Shown in pieces: positions 10,193 through 20,078 of a DNA stretch of 64,000 nucleotides. The notes beneath the pieces are model-generated. The model worked only from the letters and a program-made list of their open reading frames with translations, was not told the DNA's origin and made no database searches. How positions within the stretch are numbered: the stretch's first letter is position 1; each line of letters begins with the position of its first letter. A program made the translations under genes and the position numbers. The stretch comes from an uncultured Lysobacteraceae bacterium (GTDB lineage: Bacteria; Pseudomonadota; Gammaproteobacteria; Xanthomonadales; Xanthomonadaceae): positions 1-64,000 of the forward strand of contig CALCNV010000116.1 of assembly GCA_937897645.1 (NCBI GenBank), in the 5' to 3' direction.

Positions 10193-10972
10193 TCAGACCG
10201 CGCTGTAACCACCATCGACGGCAAGGATCTGGCCGGTGATGTGCTTGCCTGCATCGGAGGCGAACAGCAGCGTCGCGCCTTTCAGGTCTTCATCGTCGCC
10301 CAGGCGCTGCAAGGGTGAATTGCCGATCAGCACCTCCTCGCCCAGCGTCTTGATCAATGCGCTCGACATCTTGGAAGGAAAGAACCCCGGCGCCAGCGCA
10401 TTCACAGTGATGCCATGCCTGCCCCACTCGCCCGCCAGCGTGCGGGTGAAGTTCACCAGCGCACCCTTGCTGGTGTTGTAGGCGATGGTCTGCATGGCAC
10501 CCGGCGGATTGCCTCGCAGGCCGGCGATGGAGGCGATGTTGACGATGCGTCCGTAGTTGCGCGGGATCATCGAACGCTTGCCGATCTGCTGGGTGAGCAG
10601 GAACAGCCCGCGGATATTGAGGTTGAACACCTTGTCCCAGGCCTCGACCGGATAGTCTTCCGCCGCCGCGCCCCAGCTCGCACCGGCGTTGTTGATCAGG
10701 ATGTCGACATGGCCGAGCTTCTCCATCGCGGCGTCTGCCAGTGCGGTAATGTCGGCATCCTTGGCGCCGTCGGCGGCGAACCAGTCGACTTCGATGCCGT
10801 GCTTTTCCAGATGGGTCTTGGCTTGTTGCAATTCATCGGACTTGCGCGCGGACAGCAACAGCTTCGCGCCCTGGCTGCCGAGTGCTTCCGCCATCTGCAG
10901 GCCAAGCCCGCGCGAACCGCCGGTAATCAGCGCAGTACGGCCAGTGAGGTCGAAGAGATTGTTGTCCGCCAT
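10193..10972 (-). CDS. Short-chain dehydrogenase/reductase (second of two)
   Basis: SDR family protein of 259 residues. The cofactor motif TGGSRGLG, NNAGASWGA, catalytic Ser in NIASIAG, YNTSK and the APGFFPS segment all fit the classical FabG/RhlG-like type. It starts 30 bases after the large acyl-CoA dehydrogenase and ends 25 bases before the first SDR. Two different SDRs in one operon suggest two redox steps, for instance reduction of a keto group and oxidation of a beta-hydroxyl group; the assignment to steps is open. Confidence 0.82.
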   Translation of the reverse strand: MADNNLFDLTGRTALITGGSRGLGLQMAEALGSQGAKLLLSARKSDELQQAKTHLEKHGIEVDWFAADGAKDADITALADAAMEKLGHVDILINNAGASWGAAAEDYPVEAWDKVFNLNIRGLFLLTQQIGKRSMIPRNYGRIVNIASIAGLRGNPPGAMQTIAYNTSKGALVNFTRTLAGEWGRHGITVNALAPGFFPSKMSSALIKTLGEEVLIGNSPLQRLGDDEDLKGATLLFASDAGKHITGQILAVDGGYSAV

Positions 10973-11002
10973 GTATCTATGTCCTGGTTGCTGTTGCGTT
11001 GA

Positions 11003-12829
11003 TCAGAAATATTTGTCCTGCATGTCCAGCGTGGTGCGATCCAGGCTGGCCAGCAGGTCGAGTTGCGCATCCACCTTGGGCAGCTCCCACACGAAGAAGT
11101 AGCGCGTGGCGCTGCGCTTGCCTTCATGGAAATCGCTGTCCCCATCTTCGGCAGCCAGCGCCTGTTCCAGCCATATCCACGCGATCGCAATATGGCCGAA
11201 GGCTTCCAGGTAGGCGCTGGCATTGGCTAGCGTCAACGACGGATCGCCAGCCGCCCACAAGGCGCGAGTCACTTCGGCCAGACGCAGGAAGCGCGCTTCC
11301 AATTGGCTGGCGTAGGCAGACAGGCGTTCGTGCGCGCTGGCCTTGCCGATGGTGGAGGCCACGCGTCCGGCGAACAGCTTGAACGCGGCGCCGTTGTCCA
11401 TCACCACCTTGCGCCCGAGCAGGTCCAGCCCCTGGATGCCGTGCGTGCCTTCGTGGATGGGATTGAGCCGGTTGTCGCGGTAGAACTGTTCCACCTTGTA
11501 CTCGCGCGTATAGCCGTAGCCGCCGTGCACCTGGATGGCGAGGTCATTGGCCGCCAGGCACCACTGCGAGGGCCAGCTCTTGGCGATGGGCGTGAGGATG
11601 TCGAGCAGCAGGGTCAGCTTCGAGCGCTCTGCTTCATCCGTCGCCACGCGCGCTTCGTCCACCAACCGTGCGCAGTACAGGTTGAAGGCAAGCCCTCCTT
11701 CCACGTACGACTTCTGCGCCAGCAACATGCGCCTGACGTCGGCGTGTTCGATGATGCGTGACTGCGGCGTCGAAGGATCCTTGCCGGCATTGCCCAGCGG
11801 GCGACCCTGTGGCCGGTTGCGCGCATAGTCCAGCGCATGCAGGTAGCCGGTATAGCCCAGCGCCACTGCACCCAAGCCAACGCCGATGCGCGCCTCGTTC
11901 ATCATGTGGAACATGCAGGCGAGCCCTTGGTGCGCTTCGCCCACGAGGTACCCCACCGCACCCGCCCTGCCCTGCGGCTTGTGTTGCGTTCCTTCACCGA
12001 AGTTGAGCAGGCAGTTGACCGTGCCGCGGTAGCCCATCTTGTGGTTCACGCCGGCCAGCTGCACGTCGTTGCGCTCGCCGCGACTGCCGTCTTCGTTGAC
12101 CAGGAAGCGAGGCACCAGCAGCAGCGAGATGCCCTTCACGCCGGGAATCAATTTCCCTTCGGCATCCGGAATCTTGGCCAGCACCAGGTGCACGATGTTC
12201 TCGGACAGTTCGTGGTCGCCACCTGAGATCCACATCTTGTTGCCGGTCACGCGGTACTGCGGGCCGAACAGGGATTCACCATCAGGTTCCGCACGCGTGC
12301 TGATGTCCGAAAGCGAAGAGCCGGCCTGCGGCTCGGACAGGCACATGGTGCCGAAGTAGCGACCTTCCAGCTCTGGCTTCACGAACGCGTCGATCTGCGC
12401 CGCACTGCCATGCGCCAGCAACAGGTTCGCATTGCCCATGGTCAACAACGGATAGGCACTGGTGCCGATGTTGGCGGCGTAGATGTAAGTCAAGGCAGCC
12501 TTCTCGACCACTGTCGGCAGCTGCATGCCGCCGAGGTCGTAGTCCTGGCTCGCCGCGAGCAGTCCTGCGTCGGCGAAGGCCTGCAGTGCAGGCTTGACCT
12601 CGTCGATCAGCTGCACCGACTGGCCATCGAAGTGCGGCTCGTGCTGGTCCGCTTTCTGGTTGTGTGGCGCGAACAGCTCGGTGGCCATGCGCTCGCAGGT
12701 GTCGAGTACGGCGTCGAAAGTTTCGCGACTGTGGTCGGCATAGCGCGGCGCGCTGGACAGCGCCGCCACGTCCAGCCATTCGTAGAGCATGAATTCCAGA
12801 TCACGACGCGACAGCAGCAATGAGTGCAT
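11003..12829 (-). CDS. Large acyl-CoA dehydrogenase, DmdC/C-terminal-domain type
   Basis: Acyl-CoA dehydrogenase of 608 residues with the extra C-terminal helical domain found in DmdC-like and related enzymes, about 200 residues longer than classical members. MCLSEPQAGSSLSDI marks the FAD loop; YGYTREYKVEQFYRDNR and NPIHEGTHGIQ carry the catalytic Glu region. The ATG at 12827-12829 has a good AGGAGA ribosome site 6-11 bases upstream. It is third in the minus-strand operon, 36 bases after the kinase gene. Confidence 0.87.
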   Translation of the reverse strand: MHSLLLSRRDLEFMLYEWLDVAALSSAPRYADHSRETFDAVLDTCERMATELFAPHNQKADQHEPHFDGQSVQLIDEVKPALQAFADAGLLAASQDYDLGGMQLPTVVEKAALTYIYAANIGTSAYPLLTMGNANLLLAHGSAAQIDAFVKPELEGRYFGTMCLSEPQAGSSLSDISTRAEPDGESLFGPQYRVTGNKMWISGGDHELSENIVHLVLAKIPDAEGKLIPGVKGISLLLVPRFLVNEDGSRGERNDVQLAGVNHKMGYRGTVNCLLNFGEGTQHKPQGRAGAVGYLVGEAHQGLACMFHMMNEARIGVGLGAVALGYTGYLHALDYARNRPQGRPLGNAGKDPSTPQSRIIEHADVRRMLLAQKSYVEGGLAFNLYCARLVDEARVATDEAERSKLTLLLDILTPIAKSWPSQWCLAANDLAIQVHGGYGYTREYKVEQFYRDNRLNPIHEGTHGIQGLDLLGRKVVMDNGAAFKLFAGRVASTIGKASAHERLSAYASQLEARFLRLAEVTRALWAAGDPSLTLANASAYLEAFGHIAIAWIWLEQALAAEDGDSDFHEGKRSATRYFFVWELPKVDAQLDLLASLDRTTLDMQDKYF

Positions 12830-12865
12830 CCCGGTCTCCTCAACCCTGCACGGGCGATGCAAGCA

Positions 12866-13933
12866 TCATGACTGCCCCGCCTGCTGCGCGAAACGCCAGC
12901 CCAGTTCCGCCAGCGGACGCGCCTGGCGCCCGTAGTCCGCTGCCTGCGGGCTGCTGGCCGTGCCTTCTTCCACGCGCTTGGCGATGCCTTGCAGGATCGC
13001 GGCGATGCGGAACAGGTTGTAGGCCAGGTAGAAATTCCAGTCACCCGCCACTTGCCGCCCCATGCGCTGTTCGTAGGCGGCGATGTACGCAGGTTCGTCG
13101 GGAATACCCAGCGCCGCGAGATCCAGTCCGCCCAGTCCACGCATCGCACCGCCCGGCGCGATGTGCCAGCTCATCATGTGGTACGCGAAATCGGCCAGCG
13201 GATGCCCCAACGTGGACAGCTCCCAGTCGATGACGGCCAGGATGCGCGGTTCGGTGGGATGGAAGATGACGTTGTCGATGCGGTAGTCGCCGTGCACCAG
13301 CGATACCTGCGGGTTTTCTTCGTGCGGAATGTGTTGCGGCAGCCACTCGATCAACTGGTCCATCGCGGCGATGCCGACGGTTTCACTGGCACGGTACTGG
13401 CGCGTCCAGCGATCGATCTGGCGCGCGAAATAATTGCCGGCCTTGCCATAGTCGGCCAGTCCGAGCACTGCGAAATCCACCCCGTGCAACGCCGCGATCA
13501 CGCGATTGAGTTCCGCATAGATGGCACTGCGTTCGCTGGCCTCCATGCCGGGCAGCGATTGCTCCCAGAAGATGCGGCCTTCGATGAAATCCATGACGTA
13601 GAACGCACGCCCGATCACCGATTCGTCCTCGCACAGGCAGTGCATGCCGGCCACCGGCACGGCGCTGCCAGCCAGCGCGGACTGCAGGCGGAACTCGCGC
13701 TCCACGGCGTGCGCGGAAGGCAGCAGCTGCGCCACGGGACCCGGCTTGGCGCGCATGACGTACTGGCGCGCGGGCGTGGTCAGCAGGTAAGTGGGATTGG
13801 ACTGGCCTCCCTTGAAGCGGGTTGCCGTGACCGGGCCGCTGAAACCGGGGATCTGCTGTTGCAGATACTGTTCGAGCGCAAGCAGATCGAAGGGATCCTT
13901 GCGCTCGCTGCTGGTAGCCGTAATCGCGTTCAT
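12866..13933 (-). CDS. APH-like kinase, LvaA/ACAD10-11 kinase-domain type
   Basis: Predicted small-molecule kinase of 355 residues in the aminoglycoside phosphotransferase family. The substrate class is inferred from relatives: LvaA of Pseudomonas putida phosphorylates the 4-hydroxyl of 4-hydroxyvaleryl-CoA, and the same domain is fused to the dehydrogenase in ACAD10/ACAD11. Visible motifs are FKGGQSNPTYLL (nucleotide loop), YVMRAKP (Lys), HGDYRIDNVIFHP (catalytic Asp and Asn) and VIDWELSTLGHPLADFAY (metal-binding Asp). The ATG at 13931-13933 overlaps the stop of the ComB-like gene by four bases, implying translational coupling. It faces an ACAD11-like gene across the divergent promoter. Confidence 0.8.
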   Translation of the reverse strand: MNAITATSSERKDPFDLLALEQYLQQQIPGFSGPVTATRFKGGQSNPTYLLTTPARQYVMRAKPGPVAQLLPSAHAVEREFRLQSALAGSAVPVAGMHCLCEDESVIGRAFYVMDFIEGRIFWEQSLPGMEASERSAIYAELNRVIAALHGVDFAVLGLADYGKAGNYFARQIDRWTRQYRASETVGIAAMDQLIEWLPQHIPHEENPQVSLVHGDYRIDNVIFHPTEPRILAVIDWELSTLGHPLADFAYHMMSWHIAPGGAMRGLGGLDLAALGIPDEPAYIAAYEQRMGRQVAGDWNFYLAYNLFRIAAILQGIAKRVEEGTASSPQAADYGRQARPLAELGWRFAQQAGQS

Positions 13934-14643
13934 GCCGCGACCCGCAGGCAACCGTCGATGAGTTCGGGTACCACGTCCACGGTGTCCATGCGTGCCGCGT
14001 GCGCGACTTCGCCGTGCAGGTGGTGTGCTTGCATCATCCTGCCCACGCGCGATGCATTCAGCGCCGTATCCGCGCTGCAACTCCGGTACAGCAGCACCGC
14101 CGCGAGCGCGGCGTCGCTCAGTGCATAGCGGCCCGTGGTTTCGAAATGCGCGGCGATATGCCCTGCCCCGTAGAAATCCTCCAGGTTGAACCTACCCACC
14201 GATCCGGCACACACCACCAGCACGGGTGCGTCCGGGTGCAGGCGTGCGATGTGCGATGCCAGCGCTGCACCATTCGACAGCGCGCCGACGTAGACATGCG
14301 CCGCGCCGGCCGTGTTGGCTAGGGCAACGGTGCCGTTGGTGGTGGCATAGACCAAGGTGGCGCCTTCCAAACCGGAGGCACACAAGGCCAGCGGCGTGGC
14401 CGGGCCGAACCCGGGCAGGCTGTCGGCCAGGTACTCGCCCGCCAGCAGCGGTGCGTCCAGCGAAGCGGCAATGCGCCGCGCATCGTCGGCATCACGCGCG
14501 GGCCAGATGCGGTACGCGCCCTGCGCGAAGGCGTGGATGATGGTGGAGGTGGCAAACAGCACGTCCAGCACGATCACGACCTTGCCCTGCAGGCGGTCGG
14601 GATCCAGTTCTTCCTTCTTGAAGAGCACGTGCAGCTTGGGCAT
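13930..14643 (-). CDS. ComB-like 2-phosphosulfolactate phosphatase family protein
   Basis: Mg-dependent acid phosphatase family named after ComB of methanogen coenzyme M synthesis, which also accepts other 2-hydroxy-acid phosphates. The 237-residue product has IVLDVLFATSTI, LLAGEY, ATTNGTVAL, GALSNG and VCAGSVGRFNLEDFYGAG, all in family order. No other coenzyme M or sulfolactate gene is nearby. It is the first gene of the operon and overlaps the kinase gene by the sequence ATGA. Its role with a kinase is unknown; it might hydrolyse a misphosphorylated or stalled phospho-acid. The ATG at 14641-14643 is used because MPKLHVLF begins the family match. Confidence 0.75.
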   Translation of the reverse strand: MPKLHVLFKKEELDPDRLQGKVVIVLDVLFATSTIIHAFAQGAYRIWPARDADDARRIAASLDAPLLAGEYLADSLPGFGPATPLALCASGLEGATLVYATTNGTVALANTAGAAHVYVGALSNGAALASHIARLHPDAPVLVVCAGSVGRFNLEDFYGAGHIAAHFETTGRYALSDAALAAVLLYRSCSADTALNASRVGRMMQAHHLHGEVAHAARMDTVDVVPELIDGCLRVAA

Positions 14644-14652
14644 GCGGGGCGT

Positions 14653-14689
14653 CTTTAGTTTTGTATCGTGGAACTTAGTTTCTGTATCG
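14653..14689. promoter_or_regulatory. Imperfect direct repeat in the comB-like leader
   Basis: Two imperfect copies, CTTTAGTTTTGTATCG (14653-14668) and CTTAGTTTCTGTATCG (14674-14689), lie 21 bases apart, about two helical turns. Each contains an AGTTT half-site like those on the other side of the divergent promoter. They sit just upstream of the comB-like start and may bind the same regulator. Confidence 0.4.
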
Positions 14690-14791
14690 ACTTCCATCGT
14701 ACTGAGTGACCACTGGAGTGACAAGCCCGATAACCCTATGTATATGCACTTGCCTAGTGCAGCAAGGTGGAATTAGCATGCATCCTATTCG

Positions 14792-14819
14792 ATGAAACAT
14801 AGTTTCATTGAATGAAACT
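14792..14819. promoter_or_regulatory. Operator-like cluster of ATGAAAC/GTTTCAT half-sites
   Basis: Three half-sites overlap to make two perfect palindromes: ATGAAAC-ATA-GTTTCAT (14792-14808) and AGTTTCAT-TGA-ATGAAACT (14801-14819). They lie in the divergent region 30-60 bases ahead of the ACAD11-like start. The IclR regulator encoded at 16116 is the nearest candidate. The GAAAC..GTTTC pattern also resembles the PsrA consensus, but with a 3-base rather than 4-base spacer. Confidence 0.6.
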
Positions 14820-14849
14820 AAAGCAGTTTCTACTTCTGGACACACTCCC

Positions 14850-16082
<1,233 letters not shown>

Positions 16083-16115
16083 AGCAACCCACCACCACAC
16101 AGGGCTGAACCCCGC

Positions 16116-16934
16116 ATGGGCAATCCCAAACGCGACGCCGACACCTTCAACCACGCCGTCGACGAAAACCATCCGCAGTTCGTCAACGCCGTGTCGCGCG
16201 CGTTCGCGATCCTGCGCTGCTTCGAGCACGGCACCCAGCACCTGGGCAACCAGGACATCGCCCGCCGCACCGGGCTGCCGAAGCCCACGGTGTCGCGCCT
16301 GACCTTCACCCTGTCCTCGCTGGGTTACCTGGTCTATTCGTCCTCGCTGGAAAAATATGCGCTCGGCACCGGCGTGCTCTCGCTGGGCCACGCCTTCATG
16401 AAAGGCAACGACGTGGTGGCCATCGCACGCCCGTTGATGCGCGAACTGGCGGACTACACGCAATCGGCAGTGATGCTCGCCTCCGCCGACGGCCTGCGCA
16501 TGGTGCTGCTGGAAGTCTGCCAAGGCGATGCGACGTTCCAGATGAAACTCGAACCAGGTGCGCGCGTACCGCACGGCTCGACCGCACTGGGCCGTGCCGA
16601 CCTCGCCTCGCGGCCGCTGGAGGTATTCGAACGCCAGCTGGCCGAATTCGAACGCGAATGCGAACCGGGGTTGTGGCCGCATGTACGCGCCGGCATCGTG
16701 CGTGCGCGCCAGGACTACGAGAACTACGGCTTCTGCTTTTCATTGGGCGACTGGAACCCGGATGTATTCGCGATCGGCGTGCCGATGGTGTCCGCAGACC
16801 GCAGCCGCGTGCTCGCGTTCAACTGCAGCGGCCGCGTGTCGGTGATGACGCGGGAAAAGCTGGTGCAGGATTTCGGGCCCAAACTGGTTGCACTCCGCAA
16901 CAAAGTGTATGACATGACCGAGGGAAGATTCTGA
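16116..16934 (+). CDS. IclR family transcriptional regulator
   Basis: DNA-binding regulator of 272 residues. An N-terminal winged helix-turn-helix (about residues 22-85: FVNAVSRAFAILRCFEHG, then DIARRTGLPKPTVSRLTFTL) precedes an IclR effector-binding domain with FMKGNDVVAIARPLMREL and the closing YDMTEGRF region. It is co-directional with the ACAD11-like gene and overlaps the next gene by one base (TGATG). It is the likely local regulator of both divergent arms; the effector would be an acid or CoA ester of the pathway. Confidence 0.88.
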   Translation: MGNPKRDADTFNHAVDENHPQFVNAVSRAFAILRCFEHGTQHLGNQDIARRTGLPKPTVSRLTFTLSSLGYLVYSSSLEKYALGTGVLSLGHAFMKGNDVVAIARPLMRELADYTQSAVMLASADGLRMVLLEVCQGDATFQMKLEPGARVPHGSTALGRADLASRPLEVFERQLAEFERECEPGLWPHVRAGIVRARQDYENYGFCFSLGDWNPDVFAIGVPMVSADRSRVLAFNCSGRVSVMTREKLVQDFGPKLVALRNKVYDMTEGRF

Positions 16935-17929
16935 TGAAAGCCATCGTCTGCGACGCATGGGGCCCGCCCTCGTCACTCCAATTACGCGAGATGCCCACCC
17001 CCGTTCCTGGCCCCAAACAGGTGCTGGTGCGTACGCGGGTGGCGGCGGTGAATTTCCCCGACGCCTTGATGGTCGCGGGCAAGTACCAGTTCAAGCCCGA
17101 GTTCCCGTTCTCGCCCGGTGGCGAGCTGTCCGGCGAAATCATCCAGGTCGGCAGCGAAGTGAAACGCCTCAGCGTGGGTGACAAGGTCGTTGGCATTGCG
17201 TCCCATGGCGCCTACGCGCAGGAAACCCTGGTCGATGCGAGCACGGTCATCCCACTGCCTGCAGACATCAGCGATGCGGACCTGGAGCTGGCCGGCAGTT
17301 TCGTGCTGACCTACGGCACCTCCCTGCATGCCCTGAAGGATCGCGCGAACGCGCAAGCCGGCGAAACCCTGTTGGTGCTGGGTGCTGGCGGCGGCGTGGG
17401 ACTGGCCGCGGTGGAAATCGGCAAGTTGCTGGGCATGCGCGTGATTGCGGCAGCATCCAGTGCGGAGAAACTCCAGGCCGCACGCGACCGCGGTGCCGAC
17501 GACATCATCGACTACAGCAGCGAAGACCTGCGCGAACGCATCAAGGCGCTGACCGAAGGCCGCGGCGTGGACGTGGTCTATGACCCGGTCGGTGGTGACT
17601 TCGCCGAGCCTGCGCTACGCAGCGTCGGCTGGCGTGGGCGCTATCTCGTGGTCGGCTTCGCCGCCGGTGATATTCCGAAAATTCCTGCGAACCTGCTGCT
17701 GCTGAAAGGCAGCTCGCTGGTCGGCGTGTTCTGGGGCGAATTCGTACGCCGCGAGCCGGCATTGAATGCGGAGAACATGGGCCTGCTGTTCACCTGGCTG
17801 CGCGAGCGTAAGATCAATCCGCTGATTTCAAGGCGCTATGCCTTGTCACAGGCACCGCAGGCGCTGGAGGCATTGTTCAACCGTAAAGCGGTCGGCAAGG
17901 TGGTGATCCTTCCGCAACTGTTGGGATGA
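16934..17929 (+). CDS. NADPH:quinone oxidoreductase family protein (zinc-free MDR)
   Basis: Medium-chain dehydrogenase/reductase of 331 residues lacking the structural zinc cysteines. The N-terminal GroES-like part holds VNFPDALMVAGKYQFKPEFPF, and the cofactor-binding part has LGAGGGVGLAAVEIGKLLG near residue 150. Its ATG shares its A with the TGA of the IclR gene. Enzymes of this type are often found beside acyl-CoA dehydrogenase clusters and could act as an enoyl reductase; the substrate is unknown. Confidence 0.85.
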   Translation: MKAIVCDAWGPPSSLQLREMPTPVPGPKQVLVRTRVAAVNFPDALMVAGKYQFKPEFPFSPGGELSGEIIQVGSEVKRLSVGDKVVGIASHGAYAQETLVDASTVIPLPADISDADLELAGSFVLTYGTSLHALKDRANAQAGETLLVLGAGGGVGLAAVEIGKLLGMRVIAAASSAEKLQAARDRGADDIIDYSSEDLRERIKALTEGRGVDVVYDPVGGDFAEPALRSVGWRGRYLVVGFAAGDIPKIPANLLLLKGSSLVGVFWGEFVRREPALNAENMGLLFTWLRERKINPLISRRYALSQAPQALEALFNRKAVGKVVILPQLLG

Positions 17930-17977
17930 GTAGAAGCTATCTCAATAGATAATTCATGTTCCCTGTAAAACTTCAAA

Positions 17978-18064
17978 TCGTCATCCCCGCGAAGGTGGGG
18001 ATCCATGGACGTTAAGCCATTGAAAATCAAAGTCCATGGGTTCCCGCCTTCGCGGGAATGACGA
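17978..18064. repeat. Long palindromic repeat, TCGTCATYCCCGCGAAGG type
   Basis: Imperfect inverted repeat of about 87 bases. The left arm begins TCGTCATCCCCGCGAAGG and reaches ATCCATGGAC; the right arm ends GCCTTCGCGGGAATGACGA after AGTCCATGGG. This type of intergenic palindrome occurs in many proteobacterial genomes. It fills most of the gap between the oxidoreductase and copA; the rest (18065-18260) holds a T-run near 18084-18092 and no gene I can recognise. Confidence 0.85.
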
Positions 18065-18260
18065 CACAGGATTTGGTGTTGTCTTTTTTTTTGATAGATT
18101 CAAAACAGATCTAGCGCGCCGAAATTCCTGAACCCAGTTCTGGATCAAACCCGAGTGTGGCGCTGTGCAGGCGCATCCAAGAACCTTTCTGTCCCGTACT
18201 GGTCTGTCCAGGGTGCCTCGCTGACGACCCCTACACGCCCCATATGCCCCACTTGGCATA

Positions 18261-20078
18261 ATGCGCACCAGACAGAATGGACCGCCACGCTTGAAGACCC
18301 GCAAGCCACTGCAAGATCCAACCCGCCGTCAGTTCGTCACCGGCCTCGGTCTGGTGGTCGCAGGCGCACAAATTCCGTTTACTGCGAGCGGTACTACGGC
18401 ACCGAGCTATACGAATGCTCCGCTTGAACTCTCAGGCACCGAATTCGACTTGAGTATCGCCGCACTGCCGGTGAACCTCACCGGTCGCCCCGCAACCGCC
18501 GTGGCCATCAACGGCACCCTGCCCGGCCCCGTGCTGCGCTGGCGCGAAGGCGACACCGTCACGGTGCGCGTGGGCAATCGCCTGGGCGTGGACACTTCGA
18601 TCCATTGGCACGGCATCCTGCTGCCTTCCAACATGGACGGAGTGCCGGGTTTCAGTTTCCACGGCATCCATCCGGGTGAAACCTTCACTTACCGCTTCGA
18701 GTTGAAGCAAGCCGGCACCTATTGGTACCACGCGCATTCGAGTCTGCAGGAAGCGATGGGCGTGTATGGCGCGATCGTAGTGGAGCCGCGCGACGCCGAT
18801 CCCGTCGCCGCCGATCGCGACTACGTGGTGCTGCTGTCCGACTGGAGCGACGAAGATCCGCACGCCATCGTGCGCAAGCTGAAAATCCAGGCCGACTACT
18901 ACAACCGCCACAAGCAGACCGTCGGCGACCTGCGCCGCGACGCCGCCCGCGATGGCTGGCCCGCCACTGTCGCCGACCGCAAGGTTTGGGGCGCGATGCG
19001 CATGAGCCCGACCGACCTGGCCGACGTCAATGCGATCACCTACACCTACCTGGTGAATGGCGTGACGCCCGATGGCAACTGGACCGGCCTGTTCAAAAGT
19101 GGCGAAACCGTGCGCCTGCGTTTCATCAACGGCTCGGCGATGACCTTCTTCGATGTGCGCATTCCCGGATTGAAGATGACCGTGGTCAGCGCCGACGGGC
19201 AACCGGTGCATGCAGTGTCGGTGGATGAGTTCCGCATCGGCGTCGCTGAAACCTACGACGTGCTGGTCACGCCGGAGGAAGACCAACCGTACACGCTGTT
19301 CGCGCAGGCCATGGATCGCAGCGGTTATGCACGCGGCACGCTGTCGCCCCGTGCCGGACTCGTCGCGCCGGTACCGGCGCTGGACGCGCGCCCGCTGTTG
19401 ACCATGACGGACATGGGACACGGCGGACATGACATGAAGGGCATGGAGGGATCCTGCGGTGCAGGCATGGCCTCGATGAAAGGCATGGAAGGCGGATGCG
19501 GTGCGAACATGGCGGGCATGGACCATTCCAAGATGGATCATGCCGGATCGAGCGACATGGTTTCGCACCCCGCCAGCGAAACCGGCAATCCGGCGGTGGA
19601 CATGCAGACCATGTCACCGTCGCGCTCGCTCAGCGATCCCGGCATCGGCCTGCGCGGCAACGGCCGTCGCGTGCTGACCTATTCGGACCTGCATAGCACC
19701 TTCAACGATCCCGACCCGCGCGAGCCGGGGCGCACGCTGGAACTGCATCTCACCGGCAACATGGAACGTTATGTTTGGGGCTTCGACGGCATTCCGTTTT
19801 CCAAGGCAGAGCCGATCCGACTGAATTACGGCGAGCGCATGCGCATCGTGTTGGTCAACGACACGATGATGGAGCACCCCATCCACCTGCACGGGCTGTG
19901 GAGTGACCTGGAGAGCGAAGCCGGTGAATTCCAGGTACGCAAGCACACGGTCAGCGTGCTGCCCGGCCATGTGCGCAGCTACCGCGTCAGCGCGGATGCG
20001 TTGGGGCGCTGGGCCTACCATTGCCACATGCTGCTGCACATGGAGTTGGGCATGTTCCGCGAGGTGCGCGTCGAATGA
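18261..20078 (+). CDS. copA: Copper resistance multicopper oxidase CopA
   Basis: Periplasmic multicopper oxidase of 605 residues in copper tolerance. A Tat signal (DPTRRQFVTGLGLVVAG, about residues 19-35) exports it folded. Copper-ligand motifs appear in order: IHWHG, YHAHSS, HPIHLHG and near the end YHCHMLLHMELGM (type 1 copper Met included). A Met/His-rich insertion with repeated MGHGGHDMKGM- and GMDHSKMDH-like pieces (about residues 390-450) should bind extra copper. It overlaps copB by ATGA. No Cys-rich CopL-like leader gene was found in the usual upstream position. Confidence 0.93.
   Translation: MRTRQNGPPRLKTRKPLQDPTRRQFVTGLGLVVAGAQIPFTASGTTAPSYTNAPLELSGTEFDLSIAALPVNLTGRPATAVAINGTLPGPVLRWREGDTVTVRVGNRLGVDTSIHWHGILLPSNMDGVPGFSFHGIHPGETFTYRFELKQAGTYWYHAHSSLQEAMGVYGAIVVEPRDADPVAADRDYVVLLSDWSDEDPHAIVRKLKIQADYYNRHKQTVGDLRRDAARDGWPATVADRKVWGAMRMSPTDLADVNAITYTYLVNGVTPDGNWTGLFKSGETVRLRFINGSAMTFFDVRIPGLKMTVVSADGQPVHAVSVDEFRIGVAETYDVLVTPEEDQPYTLFAQAMDRSGYARGTLSPRAGLVAPVPALDARPLLTMTDMGHGGHDMKGMEGSCGAGMASMKGMEGGCGANMAGMDHSKMDHAGSSDMVSHPASETGNPAVDMQTMSPSRSLSDPGIGLRGNGRRVLTYSDLHSTFNDPDPREPGRTLELHLTGNMERYVWGFDGIPFSKAEPIRLNYGERMRIVLVNDTMMEHPIHLHGLWSDLESEAGEFQVRKHTVSVLPGHVRSYRVSADALGRWAYHCHMLLHMELGMFREVRVE

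Noticed and set aside
18155..18427. A 90-codon frame ahead of copA as a possible CopL leader
   Set aside because: It overlaps the Tat signal region of copA, has no Cys/His clustering and no clear ribosome site.
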